From Rutidosis leptorrhynchoides (lineage: Eukaryota; Streptophyta; Magnoliopsida; Asterales; Asteraceae), in the NCBI RefSeq assembly GCF_046630445.1, contig NC_092334.1, positions 189,168,501-189,232,500 on the forward strand: a stretch of 64,000 nucleotides of DNA. Reading direction: 5' to 3'. Below, one piece after another: positions 1 through 10,390 of this stretch. Position 1 is the stretch's first letter. Each line of letters opens with the position of its first letter. The translations under genes were made by a program, and so were the position numbers. The notes under the pieces were generated by a model that made no database searches, was not told the origin of the DNA, and saw only the letters and a list, made by a program, of their open reading frames with translations.

Positions 1-568
1 AGCTCCAAAAGAATGAAACCTCAAGTTTTTATACCCCAAGCAACCCACCAACACCTTGTAATTTGGTTAGGATTTATCTTGGCACTTGAAATTAGCTTGC
101 AAAAAGAAAAATGAACTCCTTTTGAGCCTTGTTTCTAGTCAAGGGACATGCATATATGGAATTGTGTTATAGAAAGCAACAAGAATAAGCATGGGATGGT
201 CTTTCTTGGGGCACAAAAATCTGCCACCATCACCACATTTTATAAATAAACTTTGTTTTTTTATAAAACTTATATAAAACCCATTTATTGTTATGTTACT
301 TATATATTTTATAAACCTTTTATAAAATATAACACAATATAATTATTTAAACTTATAAATAATTAAATATAAATTATCCAAATAATTTATCTCAAGTGAT
401 ATTATTTTAGAAAACCGATTTTCTAAAATCCAAGTGTCGCGTATTTATTTAACGATCCAATCGTTAAGATTAAATACATATAAGGTGTCGGTAAGCTTGT
501 TATTGGGTATGACCCGACTTGGATCATAACATATTAGCCACATTAATTTAATATGTCTCTCAGGCATA
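1..568 (-). mobile_element. Partial LTR (probably Ty1/copia), minus orientation
   Basis: AT-rich sequence without an open frame. On the minus strand it starts near 568 (TATGCCTGAG; TGCCTGAG if the LTR starts at 566) and runs leftward out of the window. A TATA-like box (GGGGTATAAAAA on minus, near 28-39) precedes a stretch similar to the window end (63728-63840), which also has GGGGTAT in the same place. It abuts and interrupts the G1 pol tail at 582. The superfamily is inferred from LTR style only; no coding part is present. The other end and its target duplication lie outside the window. Confidence 0.5.
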
Positions 569-581
569 CGAAAAACCTTCA

Positions 582-668
582 GAATTCACTTGGGTGCGTG
601 GAGATCAAATGAGACAAAAGTACCCGCAATTGTTTCCTGACGAAACGACTTCAGCGTACGCTAACTAA
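582..668 (+). pseudogene. G1 pol C-terminal tail (chromodomain end)
   Basis: The frame starting at 582 reads EFTWVRGDQMRQKYPQLFP and stops at TAA 666-668. The W-x(3)-D/E-x-M-R-x-KYPxLF pattern is the usual end of the polyprotein in plant gypsy elements, just after the chromodomain SEFTWE motif. Everything upstream is cut off by the LTR fragment ending at about 568. Only 28 codons remain. Confidence 0.75.
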
Positions 669-704
669 AATTTCGGGACGAAATTTTTAATAGCAGGTGG
701 GTAA
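667..704 (+). other. G1 hairpin and polypurine tract
   Basis: A perfect 9-bp stem (AAAATTTCG / CGAAATTTT) with loop GGA at 667-687 is followed by the purine-rich AATAGCAGGTGGGTAA, the expected primer for plus-strand synthesis. The LTR begins with TG at 705-706, which are also part of the TSD of C. The hairpin ends 17 nt before the LTR. Confidence 0.7.
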
Positions 705-706
705 TG
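702..706. repeat. Target site duplication TAATG (left) of C
   Basis: TAATG here is repeated exactly at 10386-10390, on the outer side of the second C LTR. Five bases is the usual length for Ty3/gypsy integration and fixes both ends of C. Confidence 0.95.
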
Positions 707-2683
707 TGATACGGCCAAAACGGATGGTTTTATTTGTGCGGTGTCGTCGGGCCACAGCACGCCAGAATCAACCACCAAGGGGGTGGTACTGTTTTAAATT
801 TATATTTAGCGTGGCATAAATCGTACTACTCCTTAGTATAAGTAAGGGAAGTATGAACTAGAGTCGTATTTTTGAGATATCAGTAGAATCGAGCCTATAT
901 TTAAGCCTAAGATAGTTATGAAGGAGTAGTGGTTACTTAATTTTGGGATTTTCTAATTTATAAGACAGATAAAGTAAATGCGATAAAATTCATAATTCAT
1001 ATAAGGTTAAAGTGAGTGCATACTATGATTTCATCAGTTATTCCGTCGAGATTATGGAATGCTGGCTCATGAATAGGCAGAGGCCTTGTATTCATTATAC
1101 TGGTCCTAAACGCCCCTGTCATAAGACATGTCACTGGGTACTGCGTTAGGCTTGAAGATTTTGAATAGACAGCAAAGTCCCTTACCCCCGATGCTCGTGC
1201 AGTCTGAGTACAGGCATACACGTTCAGACGGCTCATCCAATTGAGCGACTCAGTTGGGTGACGTATTAACATTCAATAATGGTCTAAACTTTCTTAAGCA
1301 TAATAGAATACATGGTTTACCATAGCCGAGAGACATGATGTGTTTCAATGCTTTCGTTAATGATTGGTTTTAAAAGATATTTAGGCCCTTAAAAAGAGTT
1401 TAACCATAAAGAACACCATGGCCAAGTCAAGCTGACTTCCATGAACACGTTCGGTTATTCTAACTGTCCAATCCTTTATGTGTCTAAACAAACAGTTCCT
1501 TAATTAACTAAGAATCCCTCAAGCGGGGTGCAATGCTTGAGACCGCGTTATGGTGCAGTGTACTAATCAACACTGACTGGGTTCCATGGCCTTACTTAGC
1601 ATAAGTACAGCTTACAACAACCGCTGTGCTTCAGCATGCACGTACGAAGTTTATATGCTTGGTGACTACACTAGCATGGTCTGGGACCGACAATGTACTA
1701 AGGGTCTAGTCAGATGTTTCACTACGAAAGAGTCCTCAGTCGGAATCCAAAGCTTGATAGACTTACTACAACCGGTGTACCTCAGTCGATCTTACGTTGT
1801 ATCCGATAGACTTCTCTTACCAAGGGGTGACACAGATAGTGTACTCCGAATCGGGGTTCACAACTTCCCAATAACAGAGCCAATAACTACGTTCTATTAG
1901 TTGGAAAAGCGATTGAGTTTAAAGTATAATCAGAAAGCATTTCAACAGCATACACAATCCATAACATTATTTCGACATTATAACTGCTTACATCATAGCA
2001 TACACTAAAGATAACTACTCGCTAATCATGGCAACAATATCACAGAACATAATGATAGAAGATATTATATAAAGATAAGAGATAGGAGTACCAGTAAATT
2101 AAACGAGTTCCGAATACAAAAGCGACAACTTCAAGACTCCAGACCGCTGCTAATACAATCTTCGGCGTTCTTCTCTGGGTACTAGGTTTCTCGCACGGAG
2201 TCGAAGACCTTGAGAGTATGACTAATATTTTACAAGAGAGAGAAAGAAGTGAATTGTAGTGTGTGTTGAAATGAATGACAAAGACCCTTTAAATAAGCAT
2301 AAAATTTGCCTGCAAACGGCTGGCAGGCCGTTTGGCAGGCCGTTTGGCAAAGCCGTTTGCAGGGCCCGTTTGGTCAGACAAGCCGTTTAATGAGGCCGTT
2401 TGATCTGGGCGTTTAGCAGGCTGTTTGCCACACTGGCAGGCCGTTTGGCAAGCTGTTTAGCTTGCTGATTCCCTAGATCGTAACTTGATTTCTTGTCTTT
2501 CACCGTTTTCGCTCTAAAATCTTCGTTTTAGCTCCAATTCTCATGATTCTTTTTGCACCGTCTTCGTAATTACTTGTTCTTCAATTCTAACTGACGAAGT
2601 GGGTATTTTGCTGAAAAAGTTCGAATCTTTCTTTTTTTGAGCCTTAATACCGGGGTAAAAACGTGACTTTTTAGCCGATATCA
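707..2683 (-). repeat. C 3' LTR (1977 bp)
   Basis: Aligns along its whole length with 8386-10385. Termini are TG...CA. A TATA-like TTATTTAAAG (minus, near 2288-2297) marks the probable core promoter. Immediately upstream in element orientation lies the GGCCGTTT repeat cluster. Open frames inside (for example 1586-1900) recur in all LTR copies with stops and do not look like genes. Confidence 0.95.
2308..2460. repeat. GC-rich GGCAGGCCGTTT repeat cluster in C 3' LTR
   Basis: About ten irregular copies of a unit centred on GGCAGGCCGTTT occur in 150 bp, in an otherwise AT-rich LTR. The cluster lies directly upstream of the TATA-like box in element orientation. The matching cluster in the other LTR (9997-10162) has a different number of perfect units, and the E element has a mutated version at 22434-22585. 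Confidence 0.85.
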
Positions 2684-2720
2684 AATATCCCACGCTTAGA
2701 CTTTGCTTGTCCTCAAGCAA
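2684..2720 (-). other. C polypurine tract and terminal hairpin
   Basis: On the minus strand TTGCTTGAGGACAAGCAA (2703-2720; 7-bp stem, AGGA loop) is followed by AAGTCTAAGCGTGGGATATT and then the LTR at 2683. The purine-rich end is the plus-strand primer. The same arrangement (TTGCTTGAGGACAAGCAA, then AAGTGTGGGGATATT) occurs in N2 at 40121-40158. Confidence 0.75.
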
Positions 2721-4153
2721 ACTCTCATTTCCTTAAGAATCTTTTTGGAGTTTCTTTTCTAATAGCCTAAGCGGTTTGTTTTTATTTATAAGAGCAAAAA
2801 GATAAGGTGAGTCATCTATGTTATGATTGAAACTATCTCTGCAAGCATGCGATGAGGTTACATGACATAGGCTAGCTTTCACGGTTCCCTATAGATCTAA
2901 GAAATGAATTCACTCATAGCTAGTCATGCTATACCCATCGTCATAGGCTTGATAAAGACTCAAATCCTTGCTGCTAATGTGAGAATGGTAGTAATCTCAG
3001 CTTCTAGGTCATTTGTCAATGATGGAGAAGGAATTTTGGAGTGGTGGTGAAGTTGTTTTTGAGAGGTGAGAGAAAAGGGTAATGCAGTCTGCATACAGAC
3101 TTTTATTCGGATAGATAGGAGTGCTGAAGTGTTTGAGAAGCACTTTTAAACTTTTCTTCATTTGATAATCATTTTCGGTCAAGTTTTCTTCGGCATTTCT
3201 TTTATTAAGTTCTGCTCGTTTTCAGAACTTTAATATTTTTTTTATTATTTTTTTTTGGAGATTTCATCTCGAGAAACTTTTTGCTGGTAAACTTTTTCAA
3301 GACCTTTGCCATGACACTTGAGAGGTTTATAACATCGGGTTTTCGGAAGGAATCTCGTTTTATGGATTTTTAGAGTAATAGCAAAGATGATGTGGGTGTG
3401 GTGGTGGAGTAAAAGTAGTGGAGGTGCGAAAGGCTTATTTTTGACAAATGGCTAGCTCTTCTGATTATAACCGAATCACGTTTCACTGCTCGGAAATGTA
3501 GATTTAAAGCAAGTTCTGATTCTGAGTACAGACATCGGCACTCTTAACGAAAAATAGTGAAGCATTAAAGATGAATGCTGGTCTTATTTGGGGTGCCTCA
3601 CCATAATCAATTTAGGTTGATAATGCCTTAGTCATGCAATGCTCTATTAGAGATTTGGTTCAACCAGAAAAGATTTTCACCCTACTTAAGCCTTACTTTT
3701 ATTGACAAACGTTTTAGGTTTTAAAAAATACTTTTTTGAAATGGCTTTCTTTTGCAAAAATTTTTGAAATTTGGCTTAAGGACTTGGAATCTTCGTAATG
3801 GGTTATTTTAATATAGCATAAAAAGATTATACCAACATCCCACACTTAGACGAACATTGTCCTCAATGTTCCTAGTGTATCCCACACTTGAAGATTTATG
3901 AGTATTTGTCTCGTGTTTTAATTGGGTTGGAATCCCACACTTGGTGATAAACTAGGATGTGGCATAGTTTGAATCTTGAGCTAGTAGCGAAAAGAAAGAA
4001 ACACCCCTAGCAGATGTGGCTGGCTTTCAATCCTCGAGTCTTTTATTGATCGGCTCATTTGTCATCCTTTATTCTTCTACTCTACTTTATTGCACGGGTT
4101 GCCTCCTGAGAAGCGATTTTGTTTAAGGTCGTTGGCTCGACCGTAGTGACGCT
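2721..4153 (-). other. C 3' non-coding region
   Basis: No open frame of note. It holds a second hairpin (3852-3871) and several purine-rich AAGTGTGGGA motifs (minus strand; CCCACACTT near 3838, 3883 and 3932). The rest is AT-rich sequence with a poly-T run near 3235-3255. In position it corresponds to the long 3' untranslated part of Athila-like elements. Confidence 0.6.
3838..3892 (-). other. Second hairpin with PPT-like motifs in C
   Basis: GAACATTGTCCTCAATGTTC (3852-3871) forms an 8-bp perfect stem; the minus-strand loop is AGGA, the same as in the terminal hairpin. AAGTGTGGGAT-like purine motifs lie on both sides (3838-3847 and 3883-3892 on the minus strand). It may be a second or former priming site, or a structured RNA element. 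Confidence 0.6.
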
Positions 4154-5480
4154 TTAAAAAGTAAACATTCCTCGCTGATGGTTGTAATCTTGGTCTTCTC
4201 GAGGGAATGTGAGCCTTAGCGGGTAAATCCTGAGAAAGTGTCGGACCAATAGTGGTAGAAGATCCAGTACTTCTCTTGAAGATCTTCTGAAAGATAAGTA
4301 GTGTGCAGTTTCAGCTCTTGATAAGTCTTGAAGTCCGATGAGGATATGATCCACGGCTCTGCTGGTTGACCCATGAATGTCAATCATAGAAGCAGTGCTG
4401 GTGGTGATTGTTTCTCTGATTGGATACTCATTTCGGAGGTCTTCAAACAATGTTAGAAACTGTATCTTTAGAATTTCGAAGTCTTCAGAATGGTGATCTC
4501 CACATTAAGAGTCTGTAGCTTTGTACAGATTTGTTAAAAGAAGAAGCTGAAAAGAAGTGAACAACAATCCTGATCCCAGCATTAATGTCACCGTCTTTGA
4601 GTATATCTCCCGACATCCAGCTTTAAATGTGAAACTAGGATCTGTGGATTCGTAGAAGCTACGTAATATCTGCTTCGTAACATAGGTGGCAATGTTGACT
4701 CGATCTGGTTCATGATGAGAGAACGGATTATTTCTTCTTGCTTCCTCCGTAACAGCGTCTCGTAACTCTTTGATAATCAGATCAGCATGGTGATCAATTG
4801 TCACATAAATCACTAGTCTGTCTGGTGTGATTTCGAAATTATCTCTTTCCAAGATAGCAAAAAAGCTATGTATATCCTCGATCATTTGCAACAGAGTGAT
4901 AAGTCGGGCGTCCGGTGGAAAGATCCATGTTCTTCCGGATGAGAGTCAGTAGTGCTCGTTGGTTTGCTGAGAACGGAAGTGCAGATCCGGCTAAGGCGTT
5001 ATAAACCTGAGAGTAAATGATCTTCTGATCTCGACAGAATCTTGTCTCAAGAATAGTGCGAACCACTGAATTGTGCTCTCGTTGCCTTTCTTCTTGGTAG
5101 ATATGATCGTGAAGAGAATTGATAAAGTCTTGAATGCGTTCTTCTAGGATTTCAACATCATTGTCTTCTCTTTGGAAATAGAGGTTGTGTTCTTCTCGGA
5201 TAGCCATAATTCGTTCTGTTAAGTGTAGCGAAAAATCAATTGTTGATTTACGGATGGCTTTGAGCATATCTTCAAATTCATCGGTATCATTGATGAAGCT
5301 TATCATATCTGCGTGTGTGGATATGACCAGAATCTGATCTAAAGAAGAGTCCGGCTCCCCTTGATCTGGTTCGGTTGGAGAGTGTGATTTATTCAGAATG
5401 TCTTAAAGTTGCTCTTCCTCGTCATCATTGGTATATTGTTCTTCTGAGGATGTGTCTAATGAATGGGTTTCTTCAGTATT
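4154..5480 (-). pseudogene. Unrecognised post-protease domain of C (broken ORF)
   Basis: The protease frame continues, past stop codons at 5481 and in the acidic linker near 5403-5405, into a frame from 5306 to 4866. A frameshift near 4890-4930 leads into 4891-4505 and, in the same frame after one stop, 4450-4154. I do not recognise the protein. It looks duplicated: IYSQVYNALAGSALPF...LLTLIRKNMD in the first half matches IYSKTVTLMLGSGLLF...LLLTNLYKATD in the second at about 13 of 32 aligned residues. In both, a D-x-I-x(2)-L-x-D-x(3)-EE-x-R stretch precedes it. It is charged and probably helical, with no RT, RNase H or integrase motif. It occupies the place of RT in autonomous relatives. Alternatives: a decayed envelope-like ORF or a captured host fragment. 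Confidence 0.55.
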
Positions 5481-6300
5481 CTAATTCTCCACTTTGATAC
5501 TTGCAGGATCTATTTCTATATCCTTAACCTCAGCCTTGTCAGTCTTCTTCTTGAAGCGAACGATTAAACTGTGATCTTCCGTCTCAAGTCTCATTAATTC
5601 TTCATGACGCTTAATGCTTAGAGCGGGTATTGTCGCAGTTTCTTTTACGTCTTCCATTTCCTCTTCCTCTTCAGATTCCTCCTCTTCCTCTATTTCTTCG
5701 CTGGGATCCTCTTCTTCCATTTCTGGGTCGTCTACAGGTTGAGATTCGACACCCATCTCGATATCATCGGCTGGTGGTGAAGACTCGTCATCGGAAGTGA
5801 TCCGTCTGGTAGAAATAGCAAACATCTCTGCCTGTCCAGAAAGATCGGTCAGTCGGTCAATTTTGAAGGTAACGCTCTCCCCATGTGATCGTAAGATCAA
5901 TGTTTGATTGTACACATCAATGACAGTCCTAGCCGTATTCATGAAAGGTCTTCCTAACACTACTGGTGTGTGTAGGTCCTCCTTAATATCCATTACTACG
6001 AAATCCATAGGGTATAAGAATTTGTCGACTTTCACTAAGACGTTCTCAACTATGCCCTTAGGATATCGAATTGTGTGATCGGCAAGTTGGATTGTCATTT
6101 TAGTTGGTGACAAGTCTCCTAACTCTAATCTCTTATAGAGAGAGTAGGGGACTATGTTGATACTTGCTCCTAAATCTGCTAGCGTATGTATGGTTCCAGA
6201 TTGGTAGATTCAACACGGGAAAACGAATCGGCCCGTATCTCCTAGCTTTGGTGGTAGAGAGTTCCTGAATAATGCAGAGCATTCTTCACTCAGTGGAATT
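5481..6300 (-). pseudogene. C aspartic protease and acidic linker
   Basis: Frame reading from about 6300 down to 5481. The active-site region LADLGASINIVPYSLY lies near 6130-6180, with the D-x-GAS motif seen in Athila-type proteases. It is followed by the second half of the fold, including VVMDIKEDLHTPVVLGRPFM near 5935-6005. A TGA at 6210-6212, just before the active site, and a TAG at 5481-5483 interrupt the frame. Downstream is an acidic Glu/Ser-rich stretch (about 5640-5790), then the unknown domain. Role in live relatives: cleaving the Gag-Pol precursor in the particle. Protease family assignment is firm; activity is excluded by the stops. Confidence 0.8.
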
Positions 6301-6874
6301 TTGTTAGAATCTGGTATCCTTTCCTATGTAGAGAGAAGCCTTCGGATGTATCTCTTTGATTAGGCACTTTGGACATAGTGTCCAGGAATCTTTCATCAAG
6401 TTTGAAGGAATCAAGCTTGGATGGTTCTTCTAGTAGCCTTCCAAGATAGGGTACACGAACTGGAGTTTCCGCGGTCAACTTCTTAGTATATGTCGATTTG
6501 TTCTTGAGCCTAGCTGACCTTCTCCGTGGTTCTTCCTCTAGGATTACAGAATCTATCTGCTTTGCTTCTCCTATGTGGGGATTTTGGATAGTATTACTTG
6601 GTAACCTTCCCTGCGGTCGGGTTTCAAGGCGTTGTGATAACTGTCCGAGCTGCGTTTCCAGACTTTTGAGTAGAGTCAATTGATTTCTCATTAGTATGTC
6701 CGTCTGATCTTGCATGGCTGCAGTTCTTTGATTTAGCTGTTGTTGTCCTTGAATGAACTGAGTTAACTGATCATCAGCTATGAGAGTAGGGTTAGTTGCT
6801 TTTGTAATCTGGGTGGTAGGGGAATTTTCCTCGGCTGGTGAACCAGTGAGTGGAAGTGGTTGATCGTAGGTCAA
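6290..6874 (-). pseudogene. C gag-protease linker (Gln-rich coiled coil)
   Basis: 194-codon open frame, different in phase from both gag and protease. The first half is Gln-rich (QFIQGQQQLNQRTAAMQDQ) and leads into SLETQLGQLSQRLETRPQGR-LPSNT. That is close to the linker found after the zinc knuckle in Athila-like Gag proteins (LETQxGQ...RPQGxLPSNT). A basic RRRSARLKNK patch follows. Its last codons run out of frame where SEECSALFRN of the protease lead begins, showing a frameshift near 6300. Confidence 0.75.
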
Positions 6875-7050
6875 TTGAGATTGTTGGGCTGGATAAGGTG
6901 GAAACGATAGCGAAAAGGTTGATTGTTTCGCTAAAATTGATTAATCCTAGGTTGTTGGTTGAATCCGGGATTTGGTGGACGAGCTGGGTATTGAACGTAA
7001 CAGACTAAACCGTCAGGGTTTTCGTACTCAACTTGTTATTCTTTAGTAGG

Positions 7051-7965
7051 TTACGAGTTAGTACAATTAACACAAGCCTGAGCTTGGTTGACCTGCTGCG
7101 GTTGCGTCTTCAATTCTCCGAGTTGTTTAGCAAGAGATTCCATCTTATCCGTGAGGGATTGGATGGCCTCTGTTTGATTGTTAAGTGCAGAGAGTGGGGC
7201 AGATGATGAAGTTGTTTCACCACTGTTCCAGTCATGATGATGCATTGTCATGTTCTCGAGCAATTCCCATGCTTCGTCTGCGGTTTGGTACATCAGATTC
7301 CCTTGAGCTGCTGCATCGATCGTCATCCTATGATTTACCTTAAGACCATTGTAGAAGGTACAGATTTGGGTAGACCGTTCTAGCTGGTGATTAGGGCATT
7401 TCTTCAGCAGGGTTTTGAATCGCTCCCATGCAGTGTAAAGAGATTCATCATAACTTTGTTTGAAGTTAATGATGTCATTCTTTAGTTTGGTTTGTTTAGA
7501 AGGAGGGAAATATTTGGTTAGGAATTTAGTAGCCATCTCCATCCATGACGTGATGGAATCTTTTTCCAATCCTACAAACCAAGTTTGAGCATGATGAGTG
7601 AGAGAATAGGGAAACAAGTATAGTCGGACTATATCTTGTCCTATCCCTGGCTGTTTGTAGGATTTCGAAAGAGATATGAATTTATCAAGGTGAGAATTAG
7701 GATCGTCATTTGGTAATCCATGAAACTGACAGCTATTCTGGATGAGCTGGATGATGTGTTGTTTTAACTCGAACGTGTGTCCTTGAATCTCTGGAAATCT
7801 GATTGGTCCTCCTCGACCTTCAATCGAGGGTTTAGTATTTTCTGCTAAAGTAACGCATAGCGCCATTCGATTTCTGATTCGTGTTTCCTTGCGTGCTTTA
7901 GAGATTATTGCGTCTGGATCAGGTACGAATAACAACGGCCCTCGTCTAGATCGGGTTTGGGTCAT
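7051..7965 (-). pseudogene. C Gag polyprotein (retrotransposon gag domain)
   Basis: 304 codons from ATG 7963-7965. After a basic N-terminus (MTQTRSRRGPLLFVPDPD) comes the retrotransposon gag domain (about residues 65-230): FELKQHIIQLIQNSCQFHGL, DPNSHLDKF, LTHHAQTWF, SWMEMATKFLTKYFPPSKQT and WERFKTLLKKCPNH. This is the capsid-forming region of Ty3/gypsy Gag. It ends at CVNCTNS followed by stops, where relatives have a C-x2-C-x3/4-H-x4-C zinc knuckle, so the RNA-binding part is lost. The same gag occurs on + in E (43474-44183). Start chosen because E has the same start and N-terminus. Confidence 0.9.
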
Positions 7966-8350
7966 ACACTGGGTATGCCTTTTTGTTTTTAATTTTTAGC
8001 AAATAAACTAAATTTCTAAAGTAATCTAATCTAAACTAGTCTAAGGTAGTATAATCTAAAGTAGTATAATTTAAGGCAATCTAATTTAATTAACTAACTA
8101 TCCTAAGGTTGAATATTTTTTTGGTTCTGGCTACTGATTCCATGGTATTTCGATAACAGAGCTCCGCACGAACTATTCAACAAACTAAGTGGCCAGGCCG
8201 ACTACGGAGAGGCAGGATCCTTTTTGTCCCAATATAATTGGAGACTGTTCGGAAAATCCAACAACCAAGTCCATGTATAATTGTCTTTCTTAGACACCAC
8301 TAAATGCTTTTAAATAAGTTTGAAAGAGAGCAGTATTGCCTGATACCAGT
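7966..8350 (-). other. C 5' leader
   Basis: Non-coding stretch between PBS and gag start. It contains degenerate repeats of a TAATCTAAAGTAG-like unit near 8010-8090. The matching leader of E is at 43106-43473, so it belongs to the element. Confidence 0.7.
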
Positions 8351-8368
8351 TCCCCGGCAGCGGCGCCA
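8351..8368 (-). other. C primer binding site (tRNA-Asp)
   Basis: The minus strand reads TGGCGCCGCTGCCGGGGA, complementary to the 3' end of plant tRNA-Asp with one apparent mismatch (GCTGCC for GTTGCC). It lies 17 nt inside the LTR edge. tRNA-Asp priming is typical of Athila-type elements. Confidence 0.85.
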
Positions 8369-8385
8369 AAAACTAGACTCCCCCT

Positions 8386-10385
8386 TGATACGGCCGAAAC
8401 GGATGATTTTATTTGTGCGGTCTCGTCGGGCCGCAGCACGCCAGAATCAACCACCAAGGGGGTGGTACTATTTTAAATTTATATTTAGCTTGGCCTAAAT
8501 CGTACTACTCCTTAGTATGAGTAAGGGAAGTATGACCTAGAGTCGTATTTTTGAGATATCAGTAGAATCGAACCTATATTTAAGCCTAAGATAGTTATGA
8601 AGGAGTAGTGGTTACTTAATTTTGGGATTTTCTAATTTATATGACAGATAAAGTAAATGCGATAAAATTCGTAATTCAGATAAGGTTAAAGTGAGTGCAT
8701 ACTATGATTTCATCAGTTATTCCGCCGAGATTATGGAATGCGGGCTCATGAATAGGCAGAGACCTTGTATTCATTACACTGGTCCTAAATGCCCCTGTCA
8801 TAAGACATGTCACTGGGTACTGTGTTAGGCTTGAAGTTTCTGAATAGATAGCAACGTCCTTTACTCCCGATGCCCGTGCAGTCTGACTACAGGCATGCAC
8901 GTTCAGACGGCTCATCCAATTGAGCGACTGGGTTGGGTTAGGTATTAACATTCCACAATGGTCTAACTTTCTTAAGTATAATAAAATACATGGTTTAACA
9001 TATCCGAGAGACGTGATGTGTTTCAATGCTTTCGTTAATGATTGGTTTTAAAAGATAGTTAGGCCCTTAAAAAGAGTTTAACCATAAAGAATACCATGGC
9101 CAAGTCAAGCTGACTTCCATGAACACGTTCGGTTATCCTAACGGTCCAATCCTTTATGTGTCTAAACAAACAGTTCCTTAATTAACTAAGAATCCCTCAA
9201 GTGGGGTGCAATGCTTGAGACCACGTTATGGTGCAGTGTACTAATGAACACTGACCGGGTTCCATGGCCTTACTTAGCAGAGGTACAACTTACAACAACC
9301 GTTGTGCTTTAGCATGCACGTATGAAGTTTATATGCTTGGTGACTACACTAGGATGGTCTGTGACCAACAATGTTCTAAGGGTCTAGTCAGATATTTCAC
9401 TACGAAAGAGTCCTCAGTCGGAATCCAAAGCTTGATAGACTTACTACAACCGGTGTGCCTCAGTTGATCTTACATTGTATCTGATAGACTTCTCTTACCA
9501 AGGGGTGACACAGATAGTGTACTCTGAATCGGAGTTTGCGACTTCCCAATAACAGAGCCAATAACTACGTTCTAATAGTTGAAAAAATGATTGAGTTTAA
9601 AGCATAATCGGAAAGCATTTCAATAGCACACACAAACCATAACATTATTTCGGCATTATAACTGCTTACATCATAGCATACACTAAAGATAACTACTCGG
9701 TAATCATGGTAACAATATCACAGAACATAATGATAGAAGACATTATATAAAGATAAGGGATAGGAGTACCAGTAGATTAAACGAGTTCCGAATACAAAAG
9801 TGACAACTTCAAGACTCCAGATCGCTCCTAATACAATCTTCGGCGTTCTTCTCCGGGTAGTAGGTTTCCCGCACGGATTCGAAGACCTTGAGAGTATGAC
9901 TAATATTGTACAAGAGAGAGAAAGAAGTGAATTGAAGTGTGTGTTGGAATGAATGACAAAGACCCTTTAAATAAGCACAAAATTTTCCTACAAATAGCTG
10001 GCAGGCCGTTTGGCAGGCCGTTTGGCAGGCCGTTTGGCAAGCCGTTTGCAGGGCCCGTTTGGTCAGGCAAGCTGTTTAACGAGGCCGTTTGATCTGGGCG
10101 TTTGGAAGGCCATTTTCCACACTGGCAGGCCGTTTGGCAGCCCGTTTGGCAAGCTGTTTAGCTTGCTGATTCCCTGGATCGTAACTTAATTTCTTGTCTT
10201 TCACTGTTTTCGCTCTAGAATCTTCGTTTTAGCTCCAATTCTCTTGATTCTTTTTGCACCGTCTTCGTAATTACTTGTTCTCCAATTCTAACTGACGAAG
10301 TGGATATTTTGCAGACAAAGTTCGAATCTTTCTTGTTTTTGGGCCTTAATACCGGGGTGAAAACGTGACTTTTTAGCCGATATCA
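8386..10385 (-). repeat. C 5' LTR (2000 bp)
   Basis: Matches 707-2683 with scattered substitutions and small indels. Termini TGATACGG...GATATCA. It carries the GGCCGTTT cluster (9997-10162) and the TATA-like sequence near 9966-9975. Its outer end is fixed by TAATG at 10386-10390. Confidence 0.95.
9997..10162. repeat. GC-rich GGCAGGCCGTTT repeat cluster in C 5' LTR
   Basis: Counterpart of the cluster at 2308-2460. The leading block here has three consecutive GGCAGGCCGTTT units, against two in the 3' LTR, so copy number changed after or during insertion. Confidence 0.85.
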
Positions 10386-10390
10386 TAATG
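10386..10390. repeat. Target site duplication TAATG (right) of C
   Basis: Exact match to 702-706. Its last two bases are the TG that begins the G1 LTR. Confidence 0.95.

Larger units (their letters stand above)
707..10385 (-). mobile_element. C: complete Athila-like retrotransposon without RT or integrase
   Basis: Two LTRs (707-2683 and 8386-10385) start TGATACGGCC, end GATATCA, and are flanked by TAATG. The minus strand codes, in order: tRNA-Asp PBS, leader, gag, Gln-rich linker, aspartic protease, acidic linker, an unrecognised duplicated domain, then about 1.5 kb of non-coding sequence with two hairpins. No reverse transcriptase, RNase H or integrase motif appears in the 5.7 kb interior. 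Gag, linker and protease lie in different frames with internal stops, so this copy is dead. Family membership is inferred from the gag, the tRNA-Asp primer site and the 3' hairpin/PPT. A sister copy (E) starts at 22224. Confidence 0.9.

Noticed and set aside
1586..1900. 104-codon frame in the C LTR, recurring at 9264-9467 and 42002-42283
   Set aside because: Follows LTR copies of one family, is broken differently in each, has no motif, and runs against the coding strand of the element.
8351..8368. TCCCCGGCAGCGGCGCCA read as the end of a tRNA-Asp gene
   Set aside because: Only the 18-nt primer complement is present; no tRNA body or anticodon arm precedes it.
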